Shown here: positions 13,801 through 23,372 of the stretch, in pieces
How positions within the stretch are numbered: the stretch's first letter is position 1
Layout of the letters: each line of letters begins with the position of its first letter
The notes under the pieces: model-generated
What the model was told of the DNA's origin: nothing
Seen by the model: the letters and a program-made list of their open reading frames with translations, nothing else
Database searches by the model: none
Made by a program: the position numbers and the translations under genes
Assembly (NCBI GenBank): GCA_947846985.1
Contig: CANTUZ010000001.1
Coordinates: forward strand, 187,907,455 to 187,971,454
Length of the DNA stretch: 64,000 nucleotides
DNA from: Fratercula arctica
Taxonomy: Eukaryota > Chordata > Aves > Charadriiformes > Alcidae
Direction: 5' to 3'

Positions 13801-16215
13801 ACAACTGACTATTTCAGCAACAAAATTCCTATAAATTGCAATAAAACTTACTATCAGGCAAATTATTCTTGTTTCATTGATTTAAAAACTATGCAATTTG
13901 TACTGGTTACAAAGCTGAGTTTTATCCAAGTACATGTGATGGTGCAATCTTACCACATAGATTAAGTGCTGCTCAAAGAGCAGAAAATATCCTCTAGTGA
14001 GCCTTTTGCATTCGGCAAAATTAAAGGGACTTACTTATTTAAACAGTTCACAGCTTAACCAGAGGGAATGCTTCTACTTGGGCTAAGCCATTTGAAATAG
14101 TAATAGCAAACTCTAAGATTAGATAAGTCAGCCTTACATTAACTCAGCTGCGATTCACGTTACACAGCTTGACTTTTAGCACCACAACTGAAATACTGTG
14201 TTTAGCTTCAGTTAGAAGAAATTTTTTCTTTGACCAGTGCTTATGACAAAATCTCATTGCCAGTGATGGCGTTTCCTGGGTTTCCCATGATGCACAAGTT
14301 GTCCGTGATGTAGTGTCTGTATTGCATGCAAACATGTCCAAGAGAAAAAAAAGAATTTGAATGCTTACTATTGCCTTTAAAATGTATAAGCATAGTAAAC
14401 ATCATACTCTTTTTACAGTTAAGCTCTGCACAGAGCCCATTTTGGTAAACAGTGAAACTGTTTGCAGGTATTTTCTTGCTTGGTACCATGAAATGGTTAT
14501 AATCTCTGGCTGTTGGATATTGAAATTTTGAAACATTTTAAATACATGTGCCATATATAGCCATGTTTCAGCAGTACACGGACCTGTAACAATTTTTTGA
14601 AATTGCATTCATAATTAACTTTTAGATCCTTAGGAGCCCCGGTTAGAGACCAAGGCCATATCTGTATTAAGTAATAAAATATAGTTTGTTCTGTGGCTCC
14701 AAAGGCAAGTAACACATCACAGTTCGCATCTGTACCTCTAACCTCACCTCCCTTCAAAGGCAGGATGTCCTGTCCTCACTGGCTGCTGGGAACTGTCCCT
14801 GCCCTGTGCTGTCCCCAGACTCTGCCCGGGCTCTGTTGAGGAGAGACTAACTGGCATGGCCAGAACTGTGTCAGGAGCTGTGCTGGCAGTTCAGGAGTGT
14901 GGCTGGGGCAGGTCTGGTCCTGGGATGGGTAGAATTACTCTCTGGAAGTGCTTAGTTCTCTTCAGTGACTACAGGGGAACCAGACCCCCGTGTCTGCATC
15001 CTTTAAGTGCCTAAAGATATATGGGACAAATTCAGAACATGAAAAGGCATGTAAGTGTATTTATATATAAAGTCTGATGCTCTCGTTTGTCAGGAGAGTT
15101 CGTTCTTTGGAGCAAGAGAACACATCCAGCACTACTTTTGCTTTAATACTGTCCTACCAAGCAGACTTCAGATACACATCAGTGCAGTAAGCGGAGTTTA
15201 TATGTTTTGTGCTGACTACAGAGCAGTAACTGAAACACAAACCTTTTGCAGCTCTTTGCCGATCAGTTCCAAACAGAACTGTTTATTTTTAGCAAAGTCT
15301 CATCAGCCTAAATGGTTAGAAGCCACAGGGTTCACAGTCTCAAGGTGGCTGAGTTTGTGCATTACTGCACTCTCTCATACACGTATAGGGCCCTAACATA
15401 GCTGTATGTTAGCTGTATGTAATGCTTACAGTTGACTTTCAATTAATGTAAAGGACAGTTAATACGTAATTCCCAAAATTTTGGGAGTGCATTGAGTACC
15501 TGAGTTCTGAGATGTGTAGCTGGTAGTGTTTTTTACCTGTGATAAAATAGTCTTTATTCGCTTGATTTTTGTCACATATGCCTGTCCTAACATTATTACA
15601 CTGAAACTTCTTTCAACGTTGCTGACTGTGTTCTCTAACAGAGGGAGGATGTTAAGATAATTCCAGTTGGTGATGCCTCAGTGTATGCAGCAGATCTGTA
15701 GATAACCCAGAGCCATTTTAAACCTGAATCTAAAGACACACTTTTTGTCTGTGACAGGTGGTCTCACAGATTTTGCTGTTCTGAAAAAGCCTCTCTTTCT
15801 TTCAGTAGGTTTTATTTTGAGCTTTTAGTGGCTTCGGTATGAGCCTGAATCTGGGATGCGAGATGTGTGAAAACTTTTGTAGTTCATCACTTTGATCTTC
15901 CTAAAAATGGGGCTCTTGCTTTTCTGCAAAATCCAGACATCTGTATCTGTGCAAGGCTCAGATTTTGGCAGGAAGTCTTTATACGTGAATTATGTAGTTT
16001 TTATCATGCTGGAGGATTTTACAGAGGATCACAGCAGGAGTTTCTTGTCTTATTGGACAGCTTGCTTTTGAGGTGTATTGTCTCCCGGATTTTGATCTGT
16101 GTATCTGGTTTCTTTGCAGTTCCTCAGCACCCTCTTTGCCCCTTTAAATTTTGTGATGGAAAAAGTAGAAAGTATCCTGCCCTCCAGTCTGTGGCACCAG
16201 CTGACGAGGATCTGA
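1679..16215 (+). CDS. ST7: ST7, C-terminal part of the coding region (four exons, 5' end outside window)
   Basis: ST7 (suppressor of tumorigenicity 7) is a conserved multi-pass membrane protein of the ST7/ST7L family, linked in the literature to growth suppression and extracellular-matrix remodelling; its biochemical activity is not established. Four exons (1679-1829, 6405-6497, 9540-9679, 16120-16215) join in one frame to give the last 159 residues and a TGA stop. The lengths (151, 93, 140, 96 nt) keep phase at every junction, and every intron has GT-AG ends. The protein matches the vertebrate ST7 C-terminus, including [36 protein letters not shown] and the terminus SLWHQLTRI. The rest of the gene lies to the left of the window. 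It converges on WNT2, as in mammals. Identification is from the protein sequence, which is strongly conserved; the terminal exon is one of the alternatives known for ST7. Confidence 0.96.
1830..6404 (+). other. ST7: ST7 intron between exons A and B
   Basis: AT-rich intronic DNA of 4,575 bases. Its only recognisable content is the CR1 fragment near 2270-2690. Open frames on either strand (for example 86 codons at 4982-5242 and 154 codons on the minus strand at 5704-6168) show no family similarity. Confidence 0.8.
2270..2690 (+). repeat. CR1 LINE 3' fragment (diverged)
   Basis: The sequence follows the avian CR1 3' region in sense orientation: an AGCAAGTCCAGTGGAGGACC-type block, then the stretch coding for the reverse transcriptase C-terminus, then TGGGATCTCCATCC and a closing TAGGAGGTTGGA near 2690. 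It is truncated at the 5' end and has many indels, so it is an old copy. It lies inside an ST7 intron. Confidence 0.8.
6405..6497 (+). CDS. ST7: ST7 coding exon B
   Basis: The acceptor TTTTCAG ends at 6404 and the donor GTACGT starts at 6498. Two bases complete the codon split from the previous exon (threonine), then the frame reads [18 protein letters not shown] and continues to RELLP. One base of the next codon (serine) is left at the end. The protein matches vertebrate ST7. Confidence 0.95.
6498..9539 (+). other. ST7: ST7 intron between exons B and C
   Basis: Intron of 3,042 bases with GT-AG ends. I see no repeat family, RNA gene or further exon in it. The overlapping open frames around 7150-7550 on both strands have no recognisable product. 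Confidence 0.8.
9540..9679 (+). CDS. ST7: ST7 coding exon C (membrane segment)
   Basis: The acceptor is TTTCTACAG ending at 9539 and the donor GTGAGT starts at 9680. The exon reads [13 protein letters not shown], then a hydrophobic stretch of about 20 residues ([19 protein letters not shown]) that is a likely transmembrane helix, then [14 protein letters not shown]. It ends in phase 0, so alternative last exons can be joined without changing the upstream frame. Confidence 0.95.
9680..16119 (+). other. ST7: ST7 intron before the terminal exon
   Basis: Intron of 6,440 bases. It contains an A-rich tract at 13449-13480 but no recognised LINE, LTR or RNA gene. I searched for a second known ST7 C-terminal exon here without success. 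Confidence 0.75.
13449..13480 (+). repeat. A-rich tract
   Basis: Runs of A interrupted twice by TT. This is low-complexity DNA within an ST7 intron; no retroposed gene is visible upstream of it. Confidence 0.8.
16120..16215 (+). CDS. ST7: ST7 terminal coding exon
   Basis: The acceptor TTCTTTGCAG ends at 16119. The frame reads [18 protein letters not shown] and ends SLWHQLTRI with a TGA at 16213-16215. This is the C-terminus of a known ST7 isoform. I looked for the other known ST7 C-terminus (beginning MIDIFCSAEF) between 9680 and the WNT2 end and did not find it. Confidence 0.95.
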   Translation, partial: FLSTLFAPLNFVMEKVESILPSSLWHQLTRI

Positions 16216-16422
16216 GGGAGCGCACCCGCTGACTGACTGCCATGACATCTTCTGTGCCAACTTTCTGTTGACCACAAGAAAGCATGATAAAAAAGGGAAG
16301 CAGTTCTAAGACTTAAAAACTCTTCATGGATTGTCTGTTCTCATATAAAAACCGTTTTGTTGTACAAAATACATTGATGTTAGGTTCTATTATATTTTGC
16401 CTTCAGAAAAGAAAAACTTAAA

Positions 16423-16428
16423 AATAAA
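16423..16428 (+). terminator. ST7: ST7 polyadenylation signal
   Basis: AATAAA lies 208 bases after the ST7 stop codon and is followed by a TTTTGTGTATTG stretch that could serve as the downstream GU-rich element. This implies a short 3' UTR of about 230 bases. Confidence 0.75.
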
Positions 16429-18636
16429 CTTTTGTGTATTGCAGCATTGCTGTCTTTTGGCTGCTTCTTCAAAGCTCAGATTGCACTTTGTGTTCTTAAA
16501 CATACCTGGTGTATCTGCTTCACCACAGCTAGGGCTAGGCTTTCCTTTCAGTTAATGAAAACACACTAATAACTTTACAATTAAGCAATGGTATCACTGC
16601 CTTTTCTTATGCAGTTCAATTAGGGTCAAGCCCTCACCGCTACGGATGGTCTAGACGAGGCTTCCAGACAGTTAAAGCTCTTGCTTAAAGTAGCTTGAGG
16701 CTCTCCAGGCAGTTTGGATGGCACATCGGGCTTCTGATTCCCATCCCTGCACAGAGGTCAGTTTTATCCTCATTTAAATTTTCAAAAAGGCCACGCACTT
16801 GACAGATTCTCGTCACACCGCTGTTATTTCAAGTACCTCCAGAAGCTCCGTGCTTTGTTCTACAGAACAAAGCATAAGTAATGGCAGAGAATTGAAGACA
16901 AATTTACCTGTAGTGAGTGATCGTTGCATACATGCTTTTGTGTGTTTCTTGCTGAGTTTTTATTGCATTACTAGTAATTTTCAAGTATGAAAAAGCAGGT
17001 ACTTTTTCCTGTACAGATTTAAACATCAGCAGTATAAACTGTTGCTTGGGACCAGAAGCTCATTAGCAAAATTGATGTTAGTTCATGCACAATTAATAGA
17101 AAGGTTGGTGTTTTGTCTTTAGTGCTTACCTCAGGAAGTCTTACCCATGTGCTGTGAGAGGTTTAGACAAAATACTCATTTATAACTTACCCACTGTAGA
17201 TGGAAACTTCTGCAGACGCCTGTGTTAATGCACGAGGCCAGCTCTGAGATCAAGAATTTGATCCAGAAGTTGAAGCAAATTGTCCTATCTGACAGGAATT
17301 GAAAGCGCATCCTTATAGAGGCCTCAAGGATATTTTTTTTCAACTCCTTTCCCAGATAAGGAAGCATAAACCCGATGCAGCTGATCAAAAACGCCGCTTT
17401 GCCCGTTCAGCTTTGCTGTTCTTGTAAAACTGCTGAGCAGCTTGAGAGACTGTGATAACCAAGCAGATAAGTTTATTTATCAATGAGGAAATAAGTGAGC
17501 GAAGACAAAACTCCCATTACTGGAGTTGGTATGAAAGGAAAGTGTTTCTTAGCAGTAGGAGATGCATTATGTTGGTTTTTTCCCCTCTTGATCACAGATA
17601 CACTAGTCTACGTAGAAGAAAGATTTTTTTTTTTTTCCAAAAGTGAGCAATGGCACTGCATTACAGCAAACACTACTCTGAGGAAAAAACACAGCCCCAC
17701 ACCAGGAGAAATTAACTGTAAGAATGAGGCCTGAGGGAGGACATAGAAGATCAGATTGCCCCGAGGCTGAACATTAAAACTGGTGAGGTGTGTCACCGAA
17801 GGGGATTTCCATACAGGGTTTTCATCTCTGGCCATTATTCCTGCAAAACAATTCACTGTAATGTTGAAATTAGTATGGCTTATATTTAACGTGGGATGTG
17901 GCATAAGGTCAGAGGTAGTGGATTGCTAATGAAGGGCTCGTGGAAGTGTGAAATGGGCCAATAGTTGTGTTCTCGGCTTTGTATCTGAATTGCTAGAACA
18001 GCCACAGGGAACACCTTTACAGCAGGTGCTCCTGGGTGTCTTTAGCTATAAAACTAGGCACAATCACATTCATTGGTTTGCCTCACAACAGCGCTGTCAG
18101 AATTATTTAAGGTTGGTGAAAATCAGGCATAGTCAGCTCTTGTCCTGTGCTGCTTTGTGTCACTTACTTACTCCCAGTCACCTCAAAAACCTTTCAAAGT
18201 TCATTTATATATACCCTACATTTCAAAAGAACAAATTGCTGGGATTAACAGTCCTAATATGTAAATGTGTTTGCATATCAGTTATATACAAATGTCCATC
18301 TTTGTCAGCAACTAAGGTGGTAGTTTGCCCTTCTGTTAGAAGAAGAGATAATAGGAATTATGATCTGTGTGGGAATTCGTCTCGCATAATCTGATAAAAA
18401 GGAATGGTTAACTCCTGGAAGAATCAGATCCTTCCCTTGAACTGGGGGGATCTTTTAGGAACTCAAAAATATCTTTATGCAACTCCATTTCTACTGTTTC
18501 TATAGCCATCTCTTTTATAAGCAGTAATGAGACATGGATTTTATCTAGAAAATATCTCTTTAGCTTTAATTATAATTCTAGGCATCTGGGAGACTAGGCA
18601 AGTCAGACAAAGGGATTTTCTTTTTTCATCGGGCAG

Positions 18637-18789
18637 AGTTTGTTGCCCTTAGGCTTTTCTGCCTCTGACATGTTCCCTGTGAAGTTCAGCATGGCTTGGA
18701 TCAAAAGGCAAACACAGCCCGTGATTATAGTGATGGAAAACCTCTGGCTTAGCATGGAGATGACCCTCCTGGAAATCTGGTTCAGGTAA
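18637..18789 (+). other. Candidate alternative ST7 terminal exon or splice-competent mini-exon
   Basis: A pyrimidine-rich tract (ATTTTCTTTTTTCATCGGGCAG) ends at 18636. It is followed by 50 open codons that start in phase 0, the phase in which ST7 exon C ends, and close with TAA at 18787-18789. A GTAATA donor-like site sits at 18786. The encoded peptide is hydrophobic in places (PVIIVMENLWLSMEMTLLEIWF) and resembles nothing I know. No polyadenylation signal lies close downstream. This is a prediction from splice signals only and may be chance. Confidence 0.2.
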
Positions 18790-18821
18790 TAACTCATCTA
18801 CATCTTCACTTTGCAGATTTA

Positions 18822-18846
18822 GGGCGGGGGGGGGAGGGGGGGAGGG
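18822..18846 (+). repeat. G-rich tract with G-quadruplex potential
   Basis: Three or more long runs of G separated by single A or C bases (GGGCGGGGG...AGGGGGGG...AGGG). It fits the G-quadruplex pattern and lies in the ST7-WNT2 intergenic DNA. Confidence 0.7.
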
Positions 18847-19816
18847 TGTGCTTTTAAACTCCAAATATTAACACTTCCTGGTGGGGTTTTTTTGAAGACA
18901 ATTTGGATGTGCGCTATCTCTTTACACTGTAACCTGCATAGACCAAAAAAGGAGAAAAGCCCAGGAGTGTCAGGTAAGCCAAGCTGGCCACCTTCTGCCC
19001 CTCCTGCTGGGAAGATTTAGAGCTGCTCCAAAGTGAGAGCCACACTCAGAGAGGTGACTGCTGCACCAAGGGGAAGGCTGTTGTTTTCTCCAGTTGTTAA
19101 TCATTTGCTGTGATTTGGTGTGAAACACCAAATACGCTGGCTCTGATATTTCAGTGGGATAGCATAGAAGTCCTCACCCCAGTAGAAAGGAGGGAAAATA
19201 TCAGGAGTTTTCCTATGTTGTAGAAGCCTACGGAAGGTTAACATCCAAAGGAAGCTGCACACCTCACACCCCCCTTCACGCCCGGTGTGGCTGTCACCAC
19301 ACGGGGAGCTTGCAAACCTCAGCGGCTCCAGTTAAGGCACAGTGTGTAATGCAAGGTGGCCCCCAGCCCCACGTGCCGCCCGGCTTCCTGTGGGGCTCCT
19401 GCCCGGTTCCCACCACCAAGGGAGCAGGGAAGCATCCCTGGAACAATGGAGGAGGAGCAGTCAATATATGGATTCATATACGTCTGCTTCTTTCACATAA
19501 GAGAAGATCTCAACATTATGAAGTCACATCCATTTAATCAAGCAAATGAGTGGTTATACCAAAAAACCCCACCCCATGTTTGCGATTACAGCCCATGAAC
19601 TGCTGCTGAAATTATTCTTTTGGATAATAATACAAGTTGCAAAGAAGGTTACGCAGGGGTGGGAGGTGAGGGTGAGATGCGCAGATTGGATTTAGGTAGT
19701 TTTGCAGGGAAAAAAAAAGAAGCAACACAACAATCTCTCAAGCTACAACGACATCCCCCAACGTACACCTCCATTCCTAAAAGTCATTCCCTTTTTAGCC
19801 ATTTAGCCATTCCCAG

Positions 19817-19850
19817 TCTTTTACCTCATTTTTTTCCATGAGGTAAAAGA
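19817..19850. repeat. Perfect inverted repeat, 12-bp arms
   Basis: TCTTTTACCTCA at 19817-19828 and TGAGGTAAAAGA at 19839-19850 are exact reverse complements around a 10-base, T-rich loop. This could be a hairpin. No known RNA gene is recognised, and the stem is too short for a typical pre-microRNA. Confidence 0.8.
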
Positions 19851-20220
19851 AAATTACACTTTTTTTTTCATGTGATTTCTCCTGAAACAGCTCGACACGC
19901 TTTTTAGGGTTAAGTTTGTTAAAAAAGAAAATAGTGGGGAGGAAACAAGCCTAAAAAGCTTGGCAAGCTAACAGCATTGCAGAGTGCTGCTGGATTCTGG
20001 TTTCATGCAGCAAAAGGGAACTCCCTCAAGAAAATTGGACTGCATATTTAGAAAAAAATAAAATCCTATGACCTTTTGCCTCAGCTAACATTATTCTGAC
20101 ACTAAAGTGTCTACCTAGGGACAGCTGTTTCCTCTTCATGATTAAACACATGAATAAATTTATTCCATAGGACAAAATACAGAATTGTTTCATTTGCCTT
20201 GCCTGATTCCTGTTTCTTTT

Positions 20221-20258
20221 TCCCCCCCTCCCGTTTTTGTTTTTTTTTTTTTTTTCTT
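20221..20258 (+). repeat. C-rich then T-rich low-complexity tract
   Basis: A run of C and T followed by a long T run. It is simple-sequence DNA with no associated gene. Confidence 0.7.
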
Positions 20259-22137
20259 TATTTGATTAGCTGAAGGTGGAGGAGGTGCTTTTCCTGGCGA
20301 TATTTACATCTCTGAGCATCTTGTCCCACTAAGGAATAGCAAAAGCTCCCGGGAGTGTTTTCTTCGTGGAAGAGGCAGCAGAAATGCTTGCAGTTGTAAG
20401 AAGCCTACCTTGAGCTCTTTTCTTTAAAAAAATTCATAAGTACAGCAAAAAAACTAATTAAATAATTGGCCAGCTCAGCTGTTACACATTTGTTGTGCTG
20501 CAAAATACTCTGGTTTTCCTCTGGTAAAGCAGGGCTTTTGGAGAGGATTGCATTGCAGTTTATTCATATGGCACTTGTGTGGAATATAAAATTCAGGCTG
20601 CTGTGTGCCTTTGGCAGGCCCACTGCTAAATGGGGCAGGGAATCTGGTGACAAAGGACACCAAAAAAAAGGCCAAGGTACTCAATGCCACCATGTTCCTG
20701 CTCTTACTGGTCAGAGCAGCCCTCGGGAACCACCAGCCCCTGAGGCGAGAGGGGAGTTTGGAGCAAGAAGATGCACCTCGCTGGAGGGGGACCAGGTTGG
20801 GAAATAAAAGTCCCAGCTTTAATCCAGTGACCCCAAAACACTTTACCTGGGACTGCAGAATTCAGGTGGGTTCAGTTTCTGTTGTGTTAACCAAATGACA
20901 GAGTTAAGAAATGATCTGATTTTATTACCTTTTATTCAACTTCCTAGAACAAGATCCCTTGTAAGAATGAGGCCTCCTTTTTTTTCCAGAACGCTGAAAT
21001 ATTTTCTGCATGATTCCGTGGTGAATTTGTAGACTACTCAAAGGGTCTCTGAATCTTTCACAACACCTGGCACAAAAAAAATTAAAAAAATACTATAGCG
21101 CTTTTAAGTTCTTTAAGGCTTAAAATGTGATATTGCTCAGGCTGTGAACTACATGTGGATTTAATTTCGCAATGAAATCCTAATAAAAATTCTCCTTGGG
21201 GCTCACCTTTAAATACAATTAGGTGTGAAATTTTCCTTACCCAGCCCAGAGGCAGGATCGCCAGCAGTACTGAGGCCAGCAGCCCGAGCGCTGAAGTGAG
21301 CGTGTGTGCGTACAGAGGCACGGCCGGGGTGTGACGCACACGCTGCACACTAACACGATGACAGGGCTATTCCCACCAGCGGTGGGCTTATACCCAGAAG
21401 CATGATTATTCTTACGTCTAACCGTGATCATTACATTAGTGCCGTGTACGGTAACTGAAACATTATCTTATTGACCAAATAAATACCTTTCTGCATCCTC
21501 CTAATCTTTTAATGCCAGATGAGTCTTCTGGAGGTGACTTGCCTATTTAAATGATAGAAACTTTTCCCAAAGCCTTTCAGATGTAAATGACTGCTCTGTC
21601 AAAACCATTGCATGCAAAACACCATTCTTTTTAAATATTCTTTTTTTTAAAAAAAACAACATTGCTCACTTTATTGCCATGTTATGCTACTTGCATATTA
21701 CTTTTTCGTGCACTGTTTGTACCTGCTAGGGTTCCTCCAGTCTTTCTCATTTTCATATGGAAATCTTCTCTGCATCTACAATACGTTCTGTGCTTTTCCA
21801 CAGCCTTAGACTTACCGGCGCAGGACCCATCTTTCCTCTTGGCACATTTGCTGGTCTCTGCTCTGAGGAGAGAGGGCTGGTCCCCCTCGGACCCAGCTCC
21901 TCTCACATTGCGCCTGCGATTTCTGGGCCTCCTGAGCCCGGGCATCTTTCCAGCACTTTGCCATTCTGTGCTGGTCCCAGCCCAGCATATGGACCTAGCA
22001 CAACCTGTAACTCCCTCCATCAAAGGCCAACATGGCCTTAACCACAGGCATAAGTTTTTGCAGAAAGTACTCAGAGAAAATCTCATTTGGAAGTCCCCAT
22101 CTGAAAGGAAAGTATCATTCTGAACATATTTAATAGA

Positions 22138-22143
22138 TTTATT
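22138..22143 (-). terminator. WNT2: Second possible WNT2 polyadenylation signal
   Basis: AATAAA on the minus strand, 1,000 bases beyond the WNT2 stop codon, within AT-rich DNA. It is an alternative to the site at 22245-22250. Confidence 0.35.
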
Positions 22144-22244
22144 AAATTTAAAAGAGCATAAAAGTTGATAGATTCTTTAGAAACCAAATCATTACTGAGA
22201 CAAGGTATTTCCTTCTCCATCAGCTTTCTGCAAATGTTTTCCTG

Positions 22245-22250
22245 TTTATT
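22245..22250 (-). terminator. WNT2: Possible WNT2 polyadenylation signal
   Basis: AATAAA on the minus strand, 893 bases beyond the WNT2 stop codon, which would give a 3' UTR of typical size. A second AATAAA at 22138-22143 is an equal candidate. The choice cannot be settled from sequence alone. Confidence 0.4.
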
Positions 22251-23142
22251 CAGTAAACGAAAAATAGGAAACCTTATCCTCAGGTAGTTGAGTGTCCTAT
22301 ACCCAGCTCTCACCGGGCTGAGAAACAAATCTCTTCTCTTCGATCCTTCAGATCACAAAAATGACTCAGCAGTTAACATTAATGACCTTTTAAAAGCTTT
22401 TAAGGCAAGTTTTCACAAATACATAACTAAGGCATTTGCTCTGACTCTTTAATAGTTTATGAAAATGTTGTGGTTGAATATTTTTCCTGCAGTCTGCGTT
22501 TTGCCATGGGCCCATTTCTGCCCCATGGGAAGCCACAGGGTGCTCATGGCAGCCAGGGCAGCCCCGGAGAACCCAGGGGACGGCAGCTGGGCCACCCCCA
22601 TGCAAACTCCAGTCCACCAGGGATGGAAAAACACCCCTCCTGTAAAGAGTTTCACTCAGACTGGCCCCAAATTTTTCTCTCATGGAGGAATCACCAACTG
22701 GTGCTCAAACTCCAAAGCACTTTGGTATCCAGGGCACAACTGTGACCAGCACAAGATCCTTTGGAAGACGCTTGAGCAAGCTCAGCCCACGCAGTTGGTG
22801 GTGGACGTGTTAGAAATGCCCCATCTTTGCGTCTTGCTGCGTTCCTGATGGACGGAATAACTTGCTGCAAGGTGTCCGGAGGAGAGTTGCGTGGTGGTTG
22901 GAAGGGCCCCGGCAGAAGTACGTCCTTCCAGAGCTGCATCAGTTTATGCACGGACAGCTCTGCAGCAACGCCGTTGTACAGAAATGGGAAATGAATGCTG
23001 CAGAGTTTGTATTAATTATTCGGCAGCTTCTGTGCAATGAAAGACAAAGGCAAAACTGGCTTAAAAGTAGAGGAGACCTCAGACGCATTCCCCGTATGGA
23101 CCAGAAAGGGCAAAGGCTGTGGTCCTCAAGCATCCTGGTGCA

Positions 23143-23372
23143 TCATGTCCGGGCGATCCAGCCAGCGCTCTTTGGCGCTTTGCAGGTGTGAATATCTACC
23201 ACTTCCAGGCAGTCCTGGCAGCGCACAGCACAACACCAGTGGAATTTGCACTCGCATTTCGTCATTCTGCTGACGCGGGAGGTGTCGTAGCCCCTCCCGC
23301 AGCACATCACTTCGCAGCTGTCCATCCCGCGGGAGGTTTGGTTGCAAACCCGACCCGCTGTCCCGAGGGACC
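23143..23372 (-). CDS. WNT2: WNT2 coding exon 5 (C-terminal cysteine-rich domain and stop)
   Basis: Acceptor TCTGTAG. It encodes residues 283-358: [20 protein letters not shown], then [33 protein letters not shown] and [15 protein letters not shown] before TGA at 23145-23143. Eleven cysteines form the C-terminal Frizzled-contacting finger. The sequon NQT at residue 293 corresponds to the glycosylation site of mammalian WNT2. Confidence 0.98.

Larger units (their letters stand above)
16446..22100. other. Intergenic DNA between converging ST7 and WNT2
   Basis: This stretch of about 5.6 kb lies between the ST7 polyadenylation signal and the likely WNT2 3' end. It holds low-complexity tracts (T-rich near 17625-17638, G-rich 18822-18846, mixed C/T near 20221-20258), a perfect hairpin at 19817-19850 and a candidate exon at 18637-18789. 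No conserved protein is recognised on either strand. Confidence 0.7.

Noticed and set aside
9680..22100. Second known ST7 C-terminal exon (MIDIFCSAEF type)
   Set aside because: Searched for by eye in the last intron and downstream; no matching coding sequence was found, so it is not annotated.
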